DNA of 64,000 nt from Chitinophagales bacterium (GTDB lineage Bacteria; Bacteroidota; Bacteroidia; Chitinophagales; LD1). Shown here piece after piece: positions 26,201 to 35,807 of this stretch; within the stretch, counting starts at the first letter, position 1; each line of letters begins with the position of its first letter. The stretch covers positions 62,001 through 126,000 of the forward strand of contig JAHBTS010000005.1 of the NCBI GenBank assembly GCA_019638515.1. The letters run 5' to 3'. The notes under the pieces are model-generated. The model made no database searches, had not been told where the DNA came from, and saw nothing but the letters and a program-made list of their open reading frames with translations. The translations under genes were made by a program, and so were the position numbers.

Positions 26201-27353
26201 AATACTGCCTGTAAACTGTTATGGTGAACAAAATGGTGGAGCCAAAGTTACGGCAAGTGGTAATGGGCCATTTACATATGCATGGAGTTCTGGAGGTACA
26301 TCTGATAGTATTATGAATAAAGCAGGTGGTAGCTACACGGTAACTGTAACCGATTCAAAAGGCTGCACCGTTACGGCAAATGCACTTATTCCTCAACCGC
26401 TGGCGCCTCTTACTGTATCGGTTTCTATAACCGATGCTGTTTGTGGTTTAAACAACGGCAGTGCTCAAGCTGCGGCTACAGGTGGAAATGGCAATAATAC
26501 CTTCCAATGGAGCAACGGCCAATCCGGAACAACCATAGATTCTTTATTGCCGGGTTCTTACACGGTTACAGTAACCGATGCACATAGCTGTAGTGTGGTA
26601 AGTACCAAAACTGTAAATAATTTGCCGGGCGATTTATCGGTAACGGTAAATACCTCTACCTCTACATGCGGACAAGCGAATGGAACTGCATTTGCCTCGG
26701 CAGTAACAGGAGGTACCACCACCATAGTTTCGCATCAGTGGAGCAATAATGCTTCCGGCAGTTCCATAACTGGCTTGGTAGCAGGTACATATTCAGTTAC
26801 TGTAACCAACAGTTTAGGATGCACGGCTACTGCCACCGGTATTGTTACCGATAGTAGCGATTTATCTGTTGTAATTTCTTCTAAAACACAACCTAGCACA
26901 GCCGGAGCGCTTGATGGCTCCTTAACTGCAACTACATCGGGCGGCTCGCCAACTATTACTTTGGAATGGAGCAATGGAGTAATAGGAGTAAGCAATACGG
27001 GAATTGGAGCCGGAGTTTATACCGTTACAGCTACCGATGCCAATGGTTGCAAAGCCATAGCAATAGATAGTTTAGTAAATCCAACCATGTCTTCAATAAA
27101 AGATATTACCGGAGCACTACATTTGGTGGTATATCCAAACCCATCTAAAGATGCAATTTGGGTTTCTACCAATGCCGAAGGAATGGCTACTATTGCCATT
27201 GCTAATGTGTTGGGTCAAGTAATGATTCATGAAAAAATGCAAGAAGGTCAGCATTTGAAATCAATAGATATTTCTATGTTGCCGGAAGGTGTTTATTATC
27301 TTACCTACGCTACAGCCAACTATAGAACTACCACCGCTTTTGTAAAAAAATAA
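23241..27353 (+). CDS. Large secreted M43 metalloprotease with PKD and SprB-like repeats, T9SS (copy 2)
   Basis: 1370 residues. In order: signal peptide (to SSIAQ), prosegment with CGFGEA, M43 domain with H233-E-x2-H-x5-H (HEAGHYLGLGH) and met-turn NIMDYSSC, PKD 1 (about 350-434), jelly-roll/anchor domain (435-611), PKD 2 (618-703), a second beta domain (about 705-890), PKD 3 (895-981), four SprB-like repeats of about 70 residues (about 989-1280) each containing a GxYTVTVTD-type strand, and a T9SS sorting domain (VVYPNPSKD onwards). The repeats resemble those of the gliding adhesin SprB. The architecture suggests a surface-attached protease that binds a substrate or neighbour cells. It has its own promoter upstream. 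Confidence 0.92.
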   Translation: MKKNCILTFLFAVLAVSSIAQIRCGFGEANTYMRQHDANYERAMQERVQQFEQLRMQGVLDQHQNASRAVRTIPVVVHVVLPSNLQSTVTDAQIQQMVNYMTEDFRLLNPSYASQTRTYFKQFAKDAEIEFCLAKRDPNGAATTGITRTNTTVSCYNPDTNPNDMKTTNGGGKAPWQQTKYLNIWIVDLCGSSTSGTAGYAYLPTTGVVGNYIDGIVLDYQLGFGSGSRAASHEAGHYLGLGHTWGELSSNACGNVFPDTDDGFSDTPDSKGPNFGCSAVTSCSNNSPSGDMLENIMDYSSCPTMFTTQQANFMNLVLNGGPFSSPFNTYGFASRASLVTNNSGCVTTGAPIADFTASATNICVGQTVTFTNNTNGTAPLTYSWSFQGGNPATSSATNPQVTYPTAGTYSVTLTATNSNGSNQAVKTGYITVSGVQALPMSEGFESTTFPPTGWVLNNPDAGITWVRTASASGYSQSSASTYLNCYSYNAANQRDWLITPNYNFSGVTSGRLKFDYAYARYSTSSTDSLAVMYSTDCGATWTQLWKKGGSSLQTRTTTTTSNFQPSSTQWKTDSITLTTGIAGNSSVRFAFVGINNYGNNMYLDNINIYNVGTVTPQVPVVDFVGAPTTVVVGNSVAFTDLSTNTPTSWAWSFAGGTPSSSTTQNPTVTYNTVGQYNVTLTATNTAGSSTPLTKTAYIIVVNPPSGGSGCDTLSNVPNDTTASVYNYPFGSGYVSGNNSDGDLAKAERFLNNKQVTISGAYIFVYGKSASPGSKSVTFAVWDNSGTGGAPGATPIATTTYPLAQLISTNGNFIYVPFNTNPTVSSNFYVGVILPTIAGDTIALVTTSNNAAYKDSLYGWERYANGTWGSYSAIYSQYNAGFSNIVYPVICSTAVAPPVAKFTANKTSICVGQQVTFTDKSTGGATAWSWTFGIGSTPQASNAQNPTVTFNNVGTYTVKLTASNANGSDDTTISNYITVNAPPTAPLAILPVNCYGEQNGGAKVTASGNGPFTYAWSSGGTSDSIMNKAGGSYTVTVTDSKGCTVTANALIPQPLAPLTVSVSITDAVCGLNNGSAQAAATGGNGNNTFQWSNGQSGTTIDSLLPGSYTVTVTDAHSCSVVSTKTVNNLPGDLSVTVNTSTSTCGQANGTAFASAVTGGTTTIVSHQWSNNASGSSITGLVAGTYSVTVTNSLGCTATATGIVTDSSDLSVVISSKTQPSTAGALDGSLTATTSGGSPTITLEWSNGVIGVSNTGIGAGVYTVTATDANGCKAIAIDSLVNPTMSSIKDITGALHLVVYPNPSKDAIWVSTNAEGMATIAIANVLGQVMIHEKMQEGQHLKSIDISMLPEGVYYLTYATANYRTTTAFVKK

Positions 27354-27375
27354 ATTCTAAAGAACAACATCTGTA

Positions 27376-29517
27376 ATGAAAAAGATTTTTCTGGCAGCTT
27401 CGGTTGCATTGTCGTTAGTTGTGCAAGCACAACACTTTTGTGGCACCGATGAATACATTCAAAAAAGGGCAGCTTCAAGTGCAGAGTTTGCTAGGCAGCG
27501 CGATGAGATGTTTCAACAAATGGAAGCATTTAGAACTACACCTAAACCTGCAGCAAGAGCGGGGCAAAGTGTTATATATATACCGGTGGTTTTTCACATT
27601 ATTCATAATGGAAAAGCTTATGGCGTAGGCGAAAATATTTCTGATGAGCAGGTGCTTTCGCAAATAGATGCCCTTAACAGAGACTTTGCTCTTATGGCTG
27701 CCGATACTGTAAATATCCCTGCTGAGTTTAAGCCTTTAGCAACTAATACTTACATACAGTTTTGTATGGCGAAGTTTGATCCGCAAGGCAATCCTACCAC
27801 AGGTATTGAGCGTATTGTATATTCTAATAAAGCAACATGGGATACCGAAAATGATATTGATGGAGTGCTGAAACCGGCAACCATTTGGGATAGAAGAAAA
27901 TACTTGAATATTTGGAGTTGTAATTTTGGTGGCACCTTAAAAAGCCAAGGTGTTTTAGCTTATGCAACCTTACCTTACTTTACCGATAACCAAACCGATG
28001 GGGTTGTTTCGCGCCATAATGCTATTGGTACTGTAGGAACACTACTTTCAAGCCAAAGAGGTGGCAGAACCGTAGTACACGAAGTGGGGCACTGGCTAGG
28101 TTTGTTGCATATTTGGGGCAATACCGCAGGTTGCTACGATGGTACTTACAACTCTACCGATTTTGTGGACGATACTCCGGATCAAGACGATAAGTATTTT
28201 GGTTGCCCAAGTTATCCTCAGTATTCATGCGGTACTTCTAATATGTTTATGAACCACATGGATTACTCCGATGACAATTGTCGCAATATGTTTACAATAG
28301 GGCAAGCGGATGTAATGTACGGCACTGTTAGCCAAGGTGGGCAGCGCGCTTCTATTAGAAATTCAATATCAAATTGCTTTTATGATTTAGATGGAGCAGT
28401 AAAAACAGTATTGCTTCCTACCGATACAATTTGCAATTTAAACTTTAAACCGGTAGTAAAGGTTAAGAACGAAGGCGTAACCACCATCATAAATGCGACT
28501 ATCTATTACAGAATTGATAATGGTTCTTTCGATTCGCTTCCATTCAATAGGCAATTGCTTATTCAGGAAGAAGCGTTTGTTACCTTGCCGTTACAATCTG
28601 TAACCGCGGGCAATCATACGCTTACAGTTACCTTCGAAAGACCCAATGGCGTAAGTTTAGACAGTTATCCAGCCAACGATGAACTTACAGTTAATTTCTA
28701 TGCTTACGATGGTGGTTTTGCATTGCAAGCACCACTTGTTGAAGATTTTGAAATGGGCGCATTTCCACCAACCAATTGGCTTATAGATAATAAGGGAAAT
28801 GCCAATACCTGGGATTTGGCTTCTTCCAGCGGTTACGAAGTTGGTAGTTATGGAGCAGTTATCAATAACTTAAATTACACTTCAAATCCAAACGGAGCTA
28901 AAGATGCTTTAATTACCGATGATTACGATGTTTCAAATGTGGGATTACCAAACTTGAAATTCGATTTGGCATATTGCCGCGTAAACAACAACCGCCAAGA
29001 TTCATTAGCCGTATATTATTCATTCGATTGTGGCATGCAATGGAATTTAGTATATAGAAGCGGAGGAACTACCATGGCTACCGCTCCGGATCAAAATGCA
29101 TTCTTTGTGCCAACTTCAAACCAGTGGAAAACGGTTACAGTTTCGCTGCCATCTACGATTGGCCAAAACAAAGTGCGTTTTAAATTTGAAAATATTTCAG
29201 GTTGGGGCAATGCATTGTACTTAGATAATATCAATATAGATGGCACTCCAATTTCAGGTATTGAAGAGAAGAGTAATAAGGTGGAAGTAAGTGTATTCCC
29301 TAACCCTGCCGGAAACTTTGCTTACATTTCTTTGCCTGTGGTACATCCATTTACACAGTTGGAGGTGTATAATGCCGTAGGGCAAAAAGTAGCATCGCAA
29401 GCTATCTTTCAGCGTGTGGTGGAGTTGAATACAAATTCGCTTACCACCGGAACTTATTTTGTTCGCTTGCTGGGCGAAAATGCCAGCCAAATTCAACCAA
29501 TTGTAATTAGTAAATAA
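27376..29517 (+). CDS. Secreted M43 metalloprotease with T9SS signal, copy 3
   Basis: 713 residues: signal peptide (ending VVQAQ), CGTDEY prosegment, M43 domain with H235-E-x2-H-x5-H (HEVGHWLGLLH) and met-turn HMDYSDDNC. A CARDB-like beta domain follows (about 345-440, VKNEGVTTI), then the same jelly-roll domain as copies 1 and 2 (ending LYLDNINI), and a T9SS sorting domain (VSVFPNPAGN). There is no PKD fold. It starts 22 bases after copy 2 stops and 9 bases before copy 4 begins, so is probably co-transcribed. Substrate unknown. Confidence 0.92.
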   Translation: MKKIFLAASVALSLVVQAQHFCGTDEYIQKRAASSAEFARQRDEMFQQMEAFRTTPKPAARAGQSVIYIPVVFHIIHNGKAYGVGENISDEQVLSQIDALNRDFALMAADTVNIPAEFKPLATNTYIQFCMAKFDPQGNPTTGIERIVYSNKATWDTENDIDGVLKPATIWDRRKYLNIWSCNFGGTLKSQGVLAYATLPYFTDNQTDGVVSRHNAIGTVGTLLSSQRGGRTVVHEVGHWLGLLHIWGNTAGCYDGTYNSTDFVDDTPDQDDKYFGCPSYPQYSCGTSNMFMNHMDYSDDNCRNMFTIGQADVMYGTVSQGGQRASIRNSISNCFYDLDGAVKTVLLPTDTICNLNFKPVVKVKNEGVTTIINATIYYRIDNGSFDSLPFNRQLLIQEEAFVTLPLQSVTAGNHTLTVTFERPNGVSLDSYPANDELTVNFYAYDGGFALQAPLVEDFEMGAFPPTNWLIDNKGNANTWDLASSSGYEVGSYGAVINNLNYTSNPNGAKDALITDDYDVSNVGLPNLKFDLAYCRVNNNRQDSLAVYYSFDCGMQWNLVYRSGGTTMATAPDQNAFFVPTSNQWKTVTVSLPSTIGQNKVRFKFENISGWGNALYLDNINIDGTPISGIEEKSNKVEVSVFPNPAGNFAYISLPVVHPFTQLEVYNAVGQKVASQAIFQRVVELNTNSLTTGTYFVRLLGENASQIQPIVISK

Positions 29518-29526
29518 TTTATTGTA

Positions 29527-30885
29527 ATGAAGAAAATTTTAGGCGCTGCCGCTGTTTGCAGCATGTTATTATCTACAGAAACCTTTGCGCAGCAGCACCG
29601 CCACAAGTGTGGCGCTACCGATGTTGAAAAAGCAATGGAAGTAGCACATCCGGGGTACCTGCAAGCTGTAAAAACTGCTTTTTTAAAAGCTAAACAAAAT
29701 GCAGCATTTAAGGAAGCACAGCGCAGTAATGCTCCCGATACCGTTTATAGAATACGCACTGTGGTACATGTGGTTTATACCAAGCCGGAAGAAAATTTAG
29801 ACGACTCAATTATTCTATCGCAAATTGATGTTCTAAATGAAGATTACCGCAGACGTAATGCCGATACTGTAAATACGCGCTCTGTGTTTCAGGAATTTGC
29901 AGCCGATGCAGGTATTGAATTTTTCTTGGCCGATACCGACCCTGATGGAAACCCCACTACCGGAATTACACATACGCAAGGAAGCCCACCACCAAGTATT
30001 TTTGGCGGTTTTGGCGCTAACGATGAGGTAAAAAGTCAATCAACAGGTGGTGTAAATGCTTGGCCTACAGACCGCTATTTCAATATCTGGGTTTGCGATA
30101 TCATGGGCGGTTTAGGCGTATTGGGATATGCATATCCTCCGGCAGCACCACTGCCTAATTGGGGAAGTCAGAACCCTAATGCAGATTCATCTAAGCAAGG
30201 AGTGGTATTGTATTACAAAGCAGTAGGTCGCAATAACCCTTATGCAATCGACAGTACCGTAAATGGCGGAAGAAGCGCTACACACGAAGCAGGGCATTAT
30301 TTTGGATTAAGACATATTTGGGGCGATGACCAATCGTTTTTAGGCCCCGGAAATAAATGTGCTGGCGACCAAGGTGGTGGCGAAGATGGTATTGACGATA
30401 CTCCGGATGCAAAAGACGCATCGCAGCAAACTTGCGATACCACCAAAAATACTTGTCCGGATCCCAATATGTTGCAAGACTATCCCGATATGGTTGAAAA
30501 CTATATGGATTACAGTAGCGATGATTGCTTAAATATGTTTACCAATGGACAAGTAGCGTTAATGCGTGAAGTAATTAGATTGTATCGCCCGGGTATTGCA
30601 GAAAAAGTACCCAATGTGGCTGCTTCCATTAAACAAGTGCGCTATGCTGCCGATGTAAAAATTTCTCCCAATCCGGCCAAAAACGAAATTTGGGTAGAAG
30701 TACCTGCAAACGAAAGCAATGTTTCCATACAAATACTTTCGGTAGAAGGTAAGTTGGTACAAACGGTACAAACATCTATTGCCCGCACAAACATAAATGT
30801 TGCAGGACTACAACAAGGCGTGTATTTTCTTGCCGTTGGCAACAGTAATTTTTCAACGGTTAAGAGAATTGTAATTGCCGAATAA
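29527..30885 (+). CDS. Secreted M43 metalloprotease with T9SS signal, short copy 4
   Basis: 452 residues, the smallest of the four. Signal peptide (ending TETFAQ), CGATDVE prosegment, M43 domain with H253-E-x2-H-x5-H (HEAGHYFGLRH) and met-turn NYMDYSSDDC, then directly a T9SS sorting domain (VKISPNPAKNE). The jelly-roll domain of the other copies is absent; the protein passes straight from protease to sorting signal with no sign of frameshift, so this looks like a real minimal form. It closes the array; no hairpin terminator is seen after it. Confidence 0.92.
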   Translation: MKKILGAAAVCSMLLSTETFAQQHRHKCGATDVEKAMEVAHPGYLQAVKTAFLKAKQNAAFKEAQRSNAPDTVYRIRTVVHVVYTKPEENLDDSIILSQIDVLNEDYRRRNADTVNTRSVFQEFAADAGIEFFLADTDPDGNPTTGITHTQGSPPPSIFGGFGANDEVKSQSTGGVNAWPTDRYFNIWVCDIMGGLGVLGYAYPPAAPLPNWGSQNPNADSSKQGVVLYYKAVGRNNPYAIDSTVNGGRSATHEAGHYFGLRHIWGDDQSFLGPGNKCAGDQGGGEDGIDDTPDAKDASQQTCDTTKNTCPDPNMLQDYPDMVENYMDYSSDDCLNMFTNGQVALMREVIRLYRPGIAEKVPNVAASIKQVRYAADVKISPNPAKNEIWVEVPANESNVSIQILSVEGKLVQTVQTSIARTNINVAGLQQGVYFLAVGNSNFSTVKRIVIAE

Positions 30886-30927
30886 TAAGGTAACTTTCGG
30901 CTCGTTTTATTTACCTCTTTGTACATT

Positions 30928-32151
30928 ATGGTTGAAAAGAATGCTGCCTATTATATTGAATTAGAAGAAAAGCACGGAGCGCATAATTATCATCCGCTTC
31001 CGGTAGTTTTAGAAAAAGGTTTAGGAGTTTATTTATGGGATGTGGAAGGAAAAAGGTACTTCGATTTTCTTTCTGCTTATAGTGCCGTAAACCAAGGGCA
31101 TTGCCATCCGCTTATAGTTAAAGCCTTGCAAGAACAAGCGCAGAAACTTACGCTAACCTCAAGAGCTTTTTTCAATAATAAATTGGGGGAATACGAAAAG
31201 TATATTACTACCTACTTTGGCTACGATAAGGTGTTACCTATGAATACCGGAGTAGAAGGAGGGGAAACCGCTATTAAATTGGCAAGGCGCTGGGGCTATC
31301 GTGTAAAAAATATCAAGGAAAACAAAGCCACCGTGGTATTTGCACAAGGAAACTTTTGGGGGCGCACCATGAGTGCCATTTCTGCTTCTACCGACCCTTC
31401 GAGCTATAAAGATTTTGGACCGTATATGCCGGGCTTTGAGTTAGTGCCTTACAATAATTTGAAGGCATTAGAAGAGGCGCTCAAAAATAAGCATGTATGT
31501 GCATTTATGGTAGAGCCTATTCAGGGCGAAGCTGGTGTAGTGGTTCCTAAAGAGGGCTATTTAGCAAAGGCTTACGAACTGTGTAAAAAATACAATGTGC
31601 TGTTTATTGCCGATGAGGTACAAACAGGTTTATGCCGTACCGGAAGAATGCTTGCCTGCGATTACGAAGGTGTGCGCCCCGATATTTTAATTTTAGGGAA
31701 AGCACTAAGTGGCGGCACATTGCCTGTAAGTGCTGTGCTTGCCGATGATGAAGTGATGTTGCAAATACAACCGGGCGAACATGGTTCTACTTATGGCGGC
31801 AATCCATTGGCTTGCGCTGTAGCAACGGTAGCGCTGCAAGTGCTTAAAGATGAAGGATTGGCGCAAAACGCTTTTTACCTAGGCAACTATTTCCGCCAGC
31901 AAATGGATAAATTTAAATCGCCACTTATTAAAGAAGTGCGTGGCAAAGGTTTGTTGAATGCCATTGTGGTAAATTCAAAGAAAAAGAATGTGGCATGGGA
32001 GATATGCCTGCAACTCAAAGAAAATGGTTTGCTTGCTAAACCAACTCACGATTATATTATACGCTTAGCACCTCCACTTACTATTACCAAAGATGAGTTA
32101 GACCAAAGCATCGGTATTATTCAAAAAGTATTTAAGGGCTTTAAGGTTTAG
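30928..32151 (+). CDS. rocD: Ornithine aminotransferase
   Basis: A PLP-dependent class III aminotransferase turning ornithine and 2-oxoglutarate into glutamate semialdehyde and glutamate (arginine/proline metabolism). The N-terminus [13 protein letters not shown] and [13 protein letters not shown] are typical of RocD. The PLP lysine lies in [10 protein letters not shown] (about 258), the phosphate-binding Thr in [10 protein letters not shown]. Full length at 407 residues. The ATG at 30928 is preferred over a TTG at 30919. Upstream, TTG (30869-30871) and TAACTTTCG (30891-30899) form a weak promoter candidate. It is not linked to other arginine genes here. Confidence 0.95.
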   Translation: MVEKNAAYYIELEEKHGAHNYHPLPVVLEKGLGVYLWDVEGKRYFDFLSAYSAVNQGHCHPLIVKALQEQAQKLTLTSRAFFNNKLGEYEKYITTYFGYDKVLPMNTGVEGGETAIKLARRWGYRVKNIKENKATVVFAQGNFWGRTMSAISASTDPSSYKDFGPYMPGFELVPYNNLKALEEALKNKHVCAFMVEPIQGEAGVVVPKEGYLAKAYELCKKYNVLFIADEVQTGLCRTGRMLACDYEGVRPDILILGKALSGGTLPVSAVLADDEVMLQIQPGEHGSTYGGNPLACAVATVALQVLKDEGLAQNAFYLGNYFRQQMDKFKSPLIKEVRGKGLLNAIVVNSKKKNVAWEICLQLKENGLLAKPTHDYIIRLAPPLTITKDELDQSIGIIQKVFKGFKV

Positions 32152-32319
32152 AAGAGGTTGCTTGCAATTCTTAGAGTTAGTGGGTGTATAAGAAGATTGA
32201 AATAAATACAGCACCTACAATGCTGTTGTATAATTTATTCTTCTGTATAGCTTTTCATGCACAATTGTGGAAACCTAACATACATAAAACAGCTGCTATG
32301 CTTAGCTTCGCCACAAACT

Positions 32320-34908
32320 ATGAGTGAAGAAATAGAAAACATCAACCAAGAGGCAGACGATGCCATTCATGTAGATGGAATGTTCAAAAATTGGTTTTTG
32401 GATTATGCCAGTTATGTAATTCTTGAACGTGCCGTTCCTGCCATAGAAGATGGTTTAAAACCCGTGCAGCGTAGAATTTTGCACGCCCTAAACGAAATGG
32501 ATGACGGGCGCTTTAATAAAGTAGCAAACGTAATTGGGCAAACCATGCAGTACCACCCGCATGGCGATGCCAGTATTGGCGATGCACTAGTAAATATTGG
32601 GCAGAAGGAATTGCTATTCGATATTCAGGGAAACTGGGGCGATATTCGCACCGGAGATGCCGCAGCCGCTCCTCGTTATATAGAAGTTCGCCTTTCTAAA
32701 TTTGCAAAAGAAGTAGCCTTTAATCCGCAAACTACCACATGGCAACTCAGTTACGATGGCAGAAAAAAAGAGCCGGTTGCCCTGCCCATGAAATTCCCAC
32801 TTGTAATTTCGCAAGGTGCCGATGGTATTGCCGTGGGGCTTTCAACCAAAATATTGCCACATAATTTTATAGAACTTTGCAAAGGTTCCATAGATGTTTT
32901 AAAAGGAAAAAAGACTAAGCTGTACCCAGATTTTCCAACAGGCGGTTTTGTAGATGTAAGTGAATACAACAGCGGAGCACGCGGAGGAAAAGTAAAAGTA
33001 CGCGCCAAAATAGACGCTGTAGATAAAAAGAATCTAATTATTACAGAAATACCTTTTTCTACCACCACAGGCTCACTCATAGAAAGTATTCTAAAGGCCA
33101 ACGATAAGGGCAAAATAAAAATTAAGAAGATAACAGATAATACCGCCAAGTTTGTAGAGTTGAATATAGAGCTACAAGCGGGAGTAGATGCCGATAAAAC
33201 CATAGATGCCCTATACGCATTTACCGATTGTGAAGTAAGCATAAGTACCAATGCTTGTGTAATAGAAAACGAAAGACCAATTTTTACAACCGTAGATGAA
33301 ATTCTTAAAAAAAGCACCGAGCAAACCAAAGAATTACTTACCCGCGAGTTGGAAATAAGGCAGGTAGAATTGAACGAAGCATGGCACTTTGCCTCGCTCG
33401 AAAAAATATTTATTGAAAAGAGAATCTACCGCGATATTGAAGAAGCCGAAACTTTTGAAGATGTAATTCTTAGGATAGATAAAGGACTGCAGCCCTATAA
33501 AAAGTTGTTTAAAAGAACGATTACACAAGAAGATATTCTAAAACTTACAGAAATAAAAATAAAGCGAATATCAAAGTACGACTCTTTTAAGGCCAACGAT
33601 GAAATTAAGAAAATAGAAGAAGGACTGGCGCAGGTAGCATACGATTTGGAGCATATAACAGATTTTTCTATTACCTATTTTGAAAACTTAATAAAGAAAT
33701 ACAGCAAAGGCAGAGAGCGCAAAACAGAAATACGTGGCTTCGAAAATATTGAAGTAAAAGCAGTAGTATTTAATAATGCAAAACTCTATGTAAACCGTGC
33801 CGAAGGCTTTGCTGGGAGCGGCTTAAAGAAAGATGAATTCGTATGCGATTGCTCCGATATAGACGACATTATTGCCTTTACCCGTAGTGGGAAAATGATG
33901 GTCTTTAAAATTGAAGACAAGAAATTTATAGGTAAAGAAATTATACATATTGCCGTTTGGAAAAAAGGCGATGACCGCACTGCTTACAATATGGCGTATT
34001 ACGATGGCACAAGTAAGCGCACCTTTGTAAAACGCTTTAATGTAACCTCTATCACACGCAGCACAGAATACGATTTAACACAAGGCTCCTCCGGTAGCAA
34101 AGTGCTATATTTTACTGTAAACCCCAACAGCGAAAGCGAAGTAGTGCGCGTGCAGTTGCATCCCAATTCCGCAGCCAGAATAAAAGAGTTTGATTTCGAT
34201 TTTGGAAGCATTGATATAAAGGGACGGCAGGCACAAGGCAACATACTTACCAAATTTCCGATACGCAAAATAGATTTAAAAGAAAAAGGTTCTTCCAGCA
34301 TTGGCGGTTTAAAAATTTGGTTCGATGCAGAATATGGTCGCCTTAACCGCGATGAAAAAGGCAAATACCTTGGTGAATTCGATACTGGCGATAAAATATT
34401 AGTTGCCTATAAAGATGGCAATGTGGAGCTTACCGATTTTGAACTCACCAACCGATATGAGCCCAACGATGTAATGTTGGTTGAAAAATTTGCGCCCGAA
34501 GGAAATTATAGTGTGGTGTATTTCGATGGTAGTAGCAAAAATTGGTATGTAAAGCGCTTTAAAATTGAGTTGAAATCAGAGAAAGTAAAATCAAGCATTA
34601 TTACAGATCATAAAGATAGTAAGCTAGCAATATTCAGTAGCGCCACCGCTCCGGTTGCTAAGTTCAATATCTTAAAAGGAAAAGATAAAGAGAAGTACGA
34701 AGTGGAGCAGCCGCTTGCCGATATTGTAGATATAAAAGGTTGGAAAGCACTAGGCAACCGATTAACCCAGTTTGTAGTAACAGGAAAAATTACAGATGTT
34801 ACACCCGAAGAAGTAGTTTCCGAAACCGAAATAAATGTAGGCGATACCATTGAATGGGAAATAGATGGCAAAGCAGGAAAGAAAGGTGAACAAGGCGGTT
34901 TGTTCTAA
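32320..34908 (+). CDS. parC: DNA topoisomerase IV subunit A (GyrA/ParC family)
   Basis: The DNA-cleaving subunit of a type IIA topoisomerase that decatenates or relaxes DNA. The winged-helix domain has RRILHALNEM and the quinolone-region motif YHPHGDASI, then the nucleophilic Tyr in AAAAPRYIE. A coiled-coil tower follows (about 340-480) and then a C-terminal beta-pinwheel (about 500-840). No GyrA box (QxRGGxG-type) is evident, which supports topoisomerase IV rather than gyrase. The start ATG 32320 (MSEEIE) is preferred over 32257, which would add 21 unconserved residues. parE is not adjacent. 862 residues. Confidence 0.93.
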   Translation: MSEEIENINQEADDAIHVDGMFKNWFLDYASYVILERAVPAIEDGLKPVQRRILHALNEMDDGRFNKVANVIGQTMQYHPHGDASIGDALVNIGQKELLFDIQGNWGDIRTGDAAAAPRYIEVRLSKFAKEVAFNPQTTTWQLSYDGRKKEPVALPMKFPLVISQGADGIAVGLSTKILPHNFIELCKGSIDVLKGKKTKLYPDFPTGGFVDVSEYNSGARGGKVKVRAKIDAVDKKNLIITEIPFSTTTGSLIESILKANDKGKIKIKKITDNTAKFVELNIELQAGVDADKTIDALYAFTDCEVSISTNACVIENERPIFTTVDEILKKSTEQTKELLTRELEIRQVELNEAWHFASLEKIFIEKRIYRDIEEAETFEDVILRIDKGLQPYKKLFKRTITQEDILKLTEIKIKRISKYDSFKANDEIKKIEEGLAQVAYDLEHITDFSITYFENLIKKYSKGRERKTEIRGFENIEVKAVVFNNAKLYVNRAEGFAGSGLKKDEFVCDCSDIDDIIAFTRSGKMMVFKIEDKKFIGKEIIHIAVWKKGDDRTAYNMAYYDGTSKRTFVKRFNVTSITRSTEYDLTQGSSGSKVLYFTVNPNSESEVVRVQLHPNSAARIKEFDFDFGSIDIKGRQAQGNILTKFPIRKIDLKEKGSSSIGGLKIWFDAEYGRLNRDEKGKYLGEFDTGDKILVAYKDGNVELTDFELTNRYEPNDVMLVEKFAPEGNYSVVYFDGSSKNWYVKRFKIELKSEKVKSSIITDHKDSKLAIFSSATAPVAKFNILKGKDKEKYEVEQPLADIVDIKGWKALGNRLTQFVVTGKITDVTPEEVVSETEINVGDTIEWEIDGKAGKKGEQGGLF

Positions 34909-34938
34909 AGATTGTTTATGTCGAGTATGCTAATATTG

Positions 34939-35802
34939 TTATCGTAATTCCTGCACTGCAATGTTGGGATAATCGGTAATAACACCATCGCAACCGATGG
35001 CTTTCATACGTTTCATCTTTTTGCGTTTGTTTACCGTCCACGGAATAACTTTAATACCCAGTTGGTGACATTTTTTTACGGTACTTTTAGACGTAAGTAA
35101 GTAAAGCGGGCTGTAAATGGTAGGAGCAAACTTCAATTTGTTTAAACTACTTTTTGCGCCACCTATGTTTACAGATAAAAGTGCCTGTGGCATAAAGCAA
35201 TTCAATTCTTTAAGTGTATGTAAAATACGCATATCAAACGATTGGATATAGCTGCGCTGCGCTACATTTTTTTCTTTAATAACTTGATACACCAAAGATG
35301 TAAAAAGCTCAGGTTCCGGATGGTGTTTGTTGTCGCCCTTTTTGGTAGATTTTATTTCTATATTGTAATGCGGCAATGCAATATTGGCGCTTGCTGCAAA
35401 GGCTTCTATGCTATCAAAAACTTCGCTGAGTAGGGGCTTATAGGCATGAAATTTTTCTTGCTCGGGAAAGCGCTTATGGTGTTTGCTGCCACAGTCGTAT
35501 TGCTGCACTTCCCGATAGGTCATTTTATAGATATTGAATTTCGATTTATTCTTGGTTACATTGTTGCAAATATGGTTGCCAATCCACCAATCGTGGCTTA
35601 CAATTACTTGGCTGTCGCTGGTTATTACCACATCTAGTTCTATGGTGTTGGCACCCATTTTTAATGCTTCTATAAACCCGCGAATGGTGTTTTCGGGATA
35701 AAGCCCACGCGCACCGCGATGCCCTTGTATGTTAAATGCCGATGTTTGGTTATATGCCCACAGGCTAATGCTCAGCAATAGGAAAGTGCTAATCTGTTTC
35801 AT
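34939..35802 (-). CDS. Exported glycerophosphodiester phosphodiesterase
   Basis: Hydrolyses glycerophosphodiesters to glycerol-3-phosphate and an alcohol. A signal peptide of about 20 residues (ending SLWAYNQ or nearby) precedes the TIM-barrel GDPD domain, which starts GHRGARGLYPENT with the catalytic His and Arg, then ELDVVIT and VSHDWW for metal and second His. It ends GCDGVITDYPNI, as in UgpQ/GlpQ proteins. 287 residues. It follows the carbonic anhydrase gene by 5 bases, so the two are probably co-transcribed. Periplasmic or surface location is inferred from the signal. Confidence 0.9.
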   Translation of the reverse strand: MKQISTFLLLSISLWAYNQTSAFNIQGHRGARGLYPENTIRGFIEALKMGANTIELDVVITSDSQVIVSHDWWIGNHICNNVTKNKSKFNIYKMTYREVQQYDCGSKHHKRFPEQEKFHAYKPLLSEVFDSIEAFAASANIALPHYNIEIKSTKKGDNKHHPEPELFTSLVYQVIKEKNVAQRSYIQSFDMRILHTLKELNCFMPQALLSVNIGGAKSSLNKLKFAPTIYSPLYLLTSKSTVKKCHQLGIKVIPWTVNKRKKMKRMKAIGCDGVITDYPNIAVQELR

Positions 35803-35807
35803 GCTTC

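Noticed and set aside
24289..27080. Tandem repeats inside protease copy 2 considered as a CRISPR-like or DNA-level repeat array
   Set aside because: The repetition is at the protein level (PKD and SprB-like domains) with diverged codons; there are no identical direct repeats with unique spacers.
30869..30899. Promoter for rocD (TTG, 19 bases, TAACTTTCG)
   Set aside because: The -7 match is imperfect in both possible registers; mentioned only as a weak candidate.
32208..32226. Inverted repeat ACAGCA / TGCTGT between rocD and parC
   Set aside because: Only six pairs and no T-run; likely chance in an AT-rich gap.
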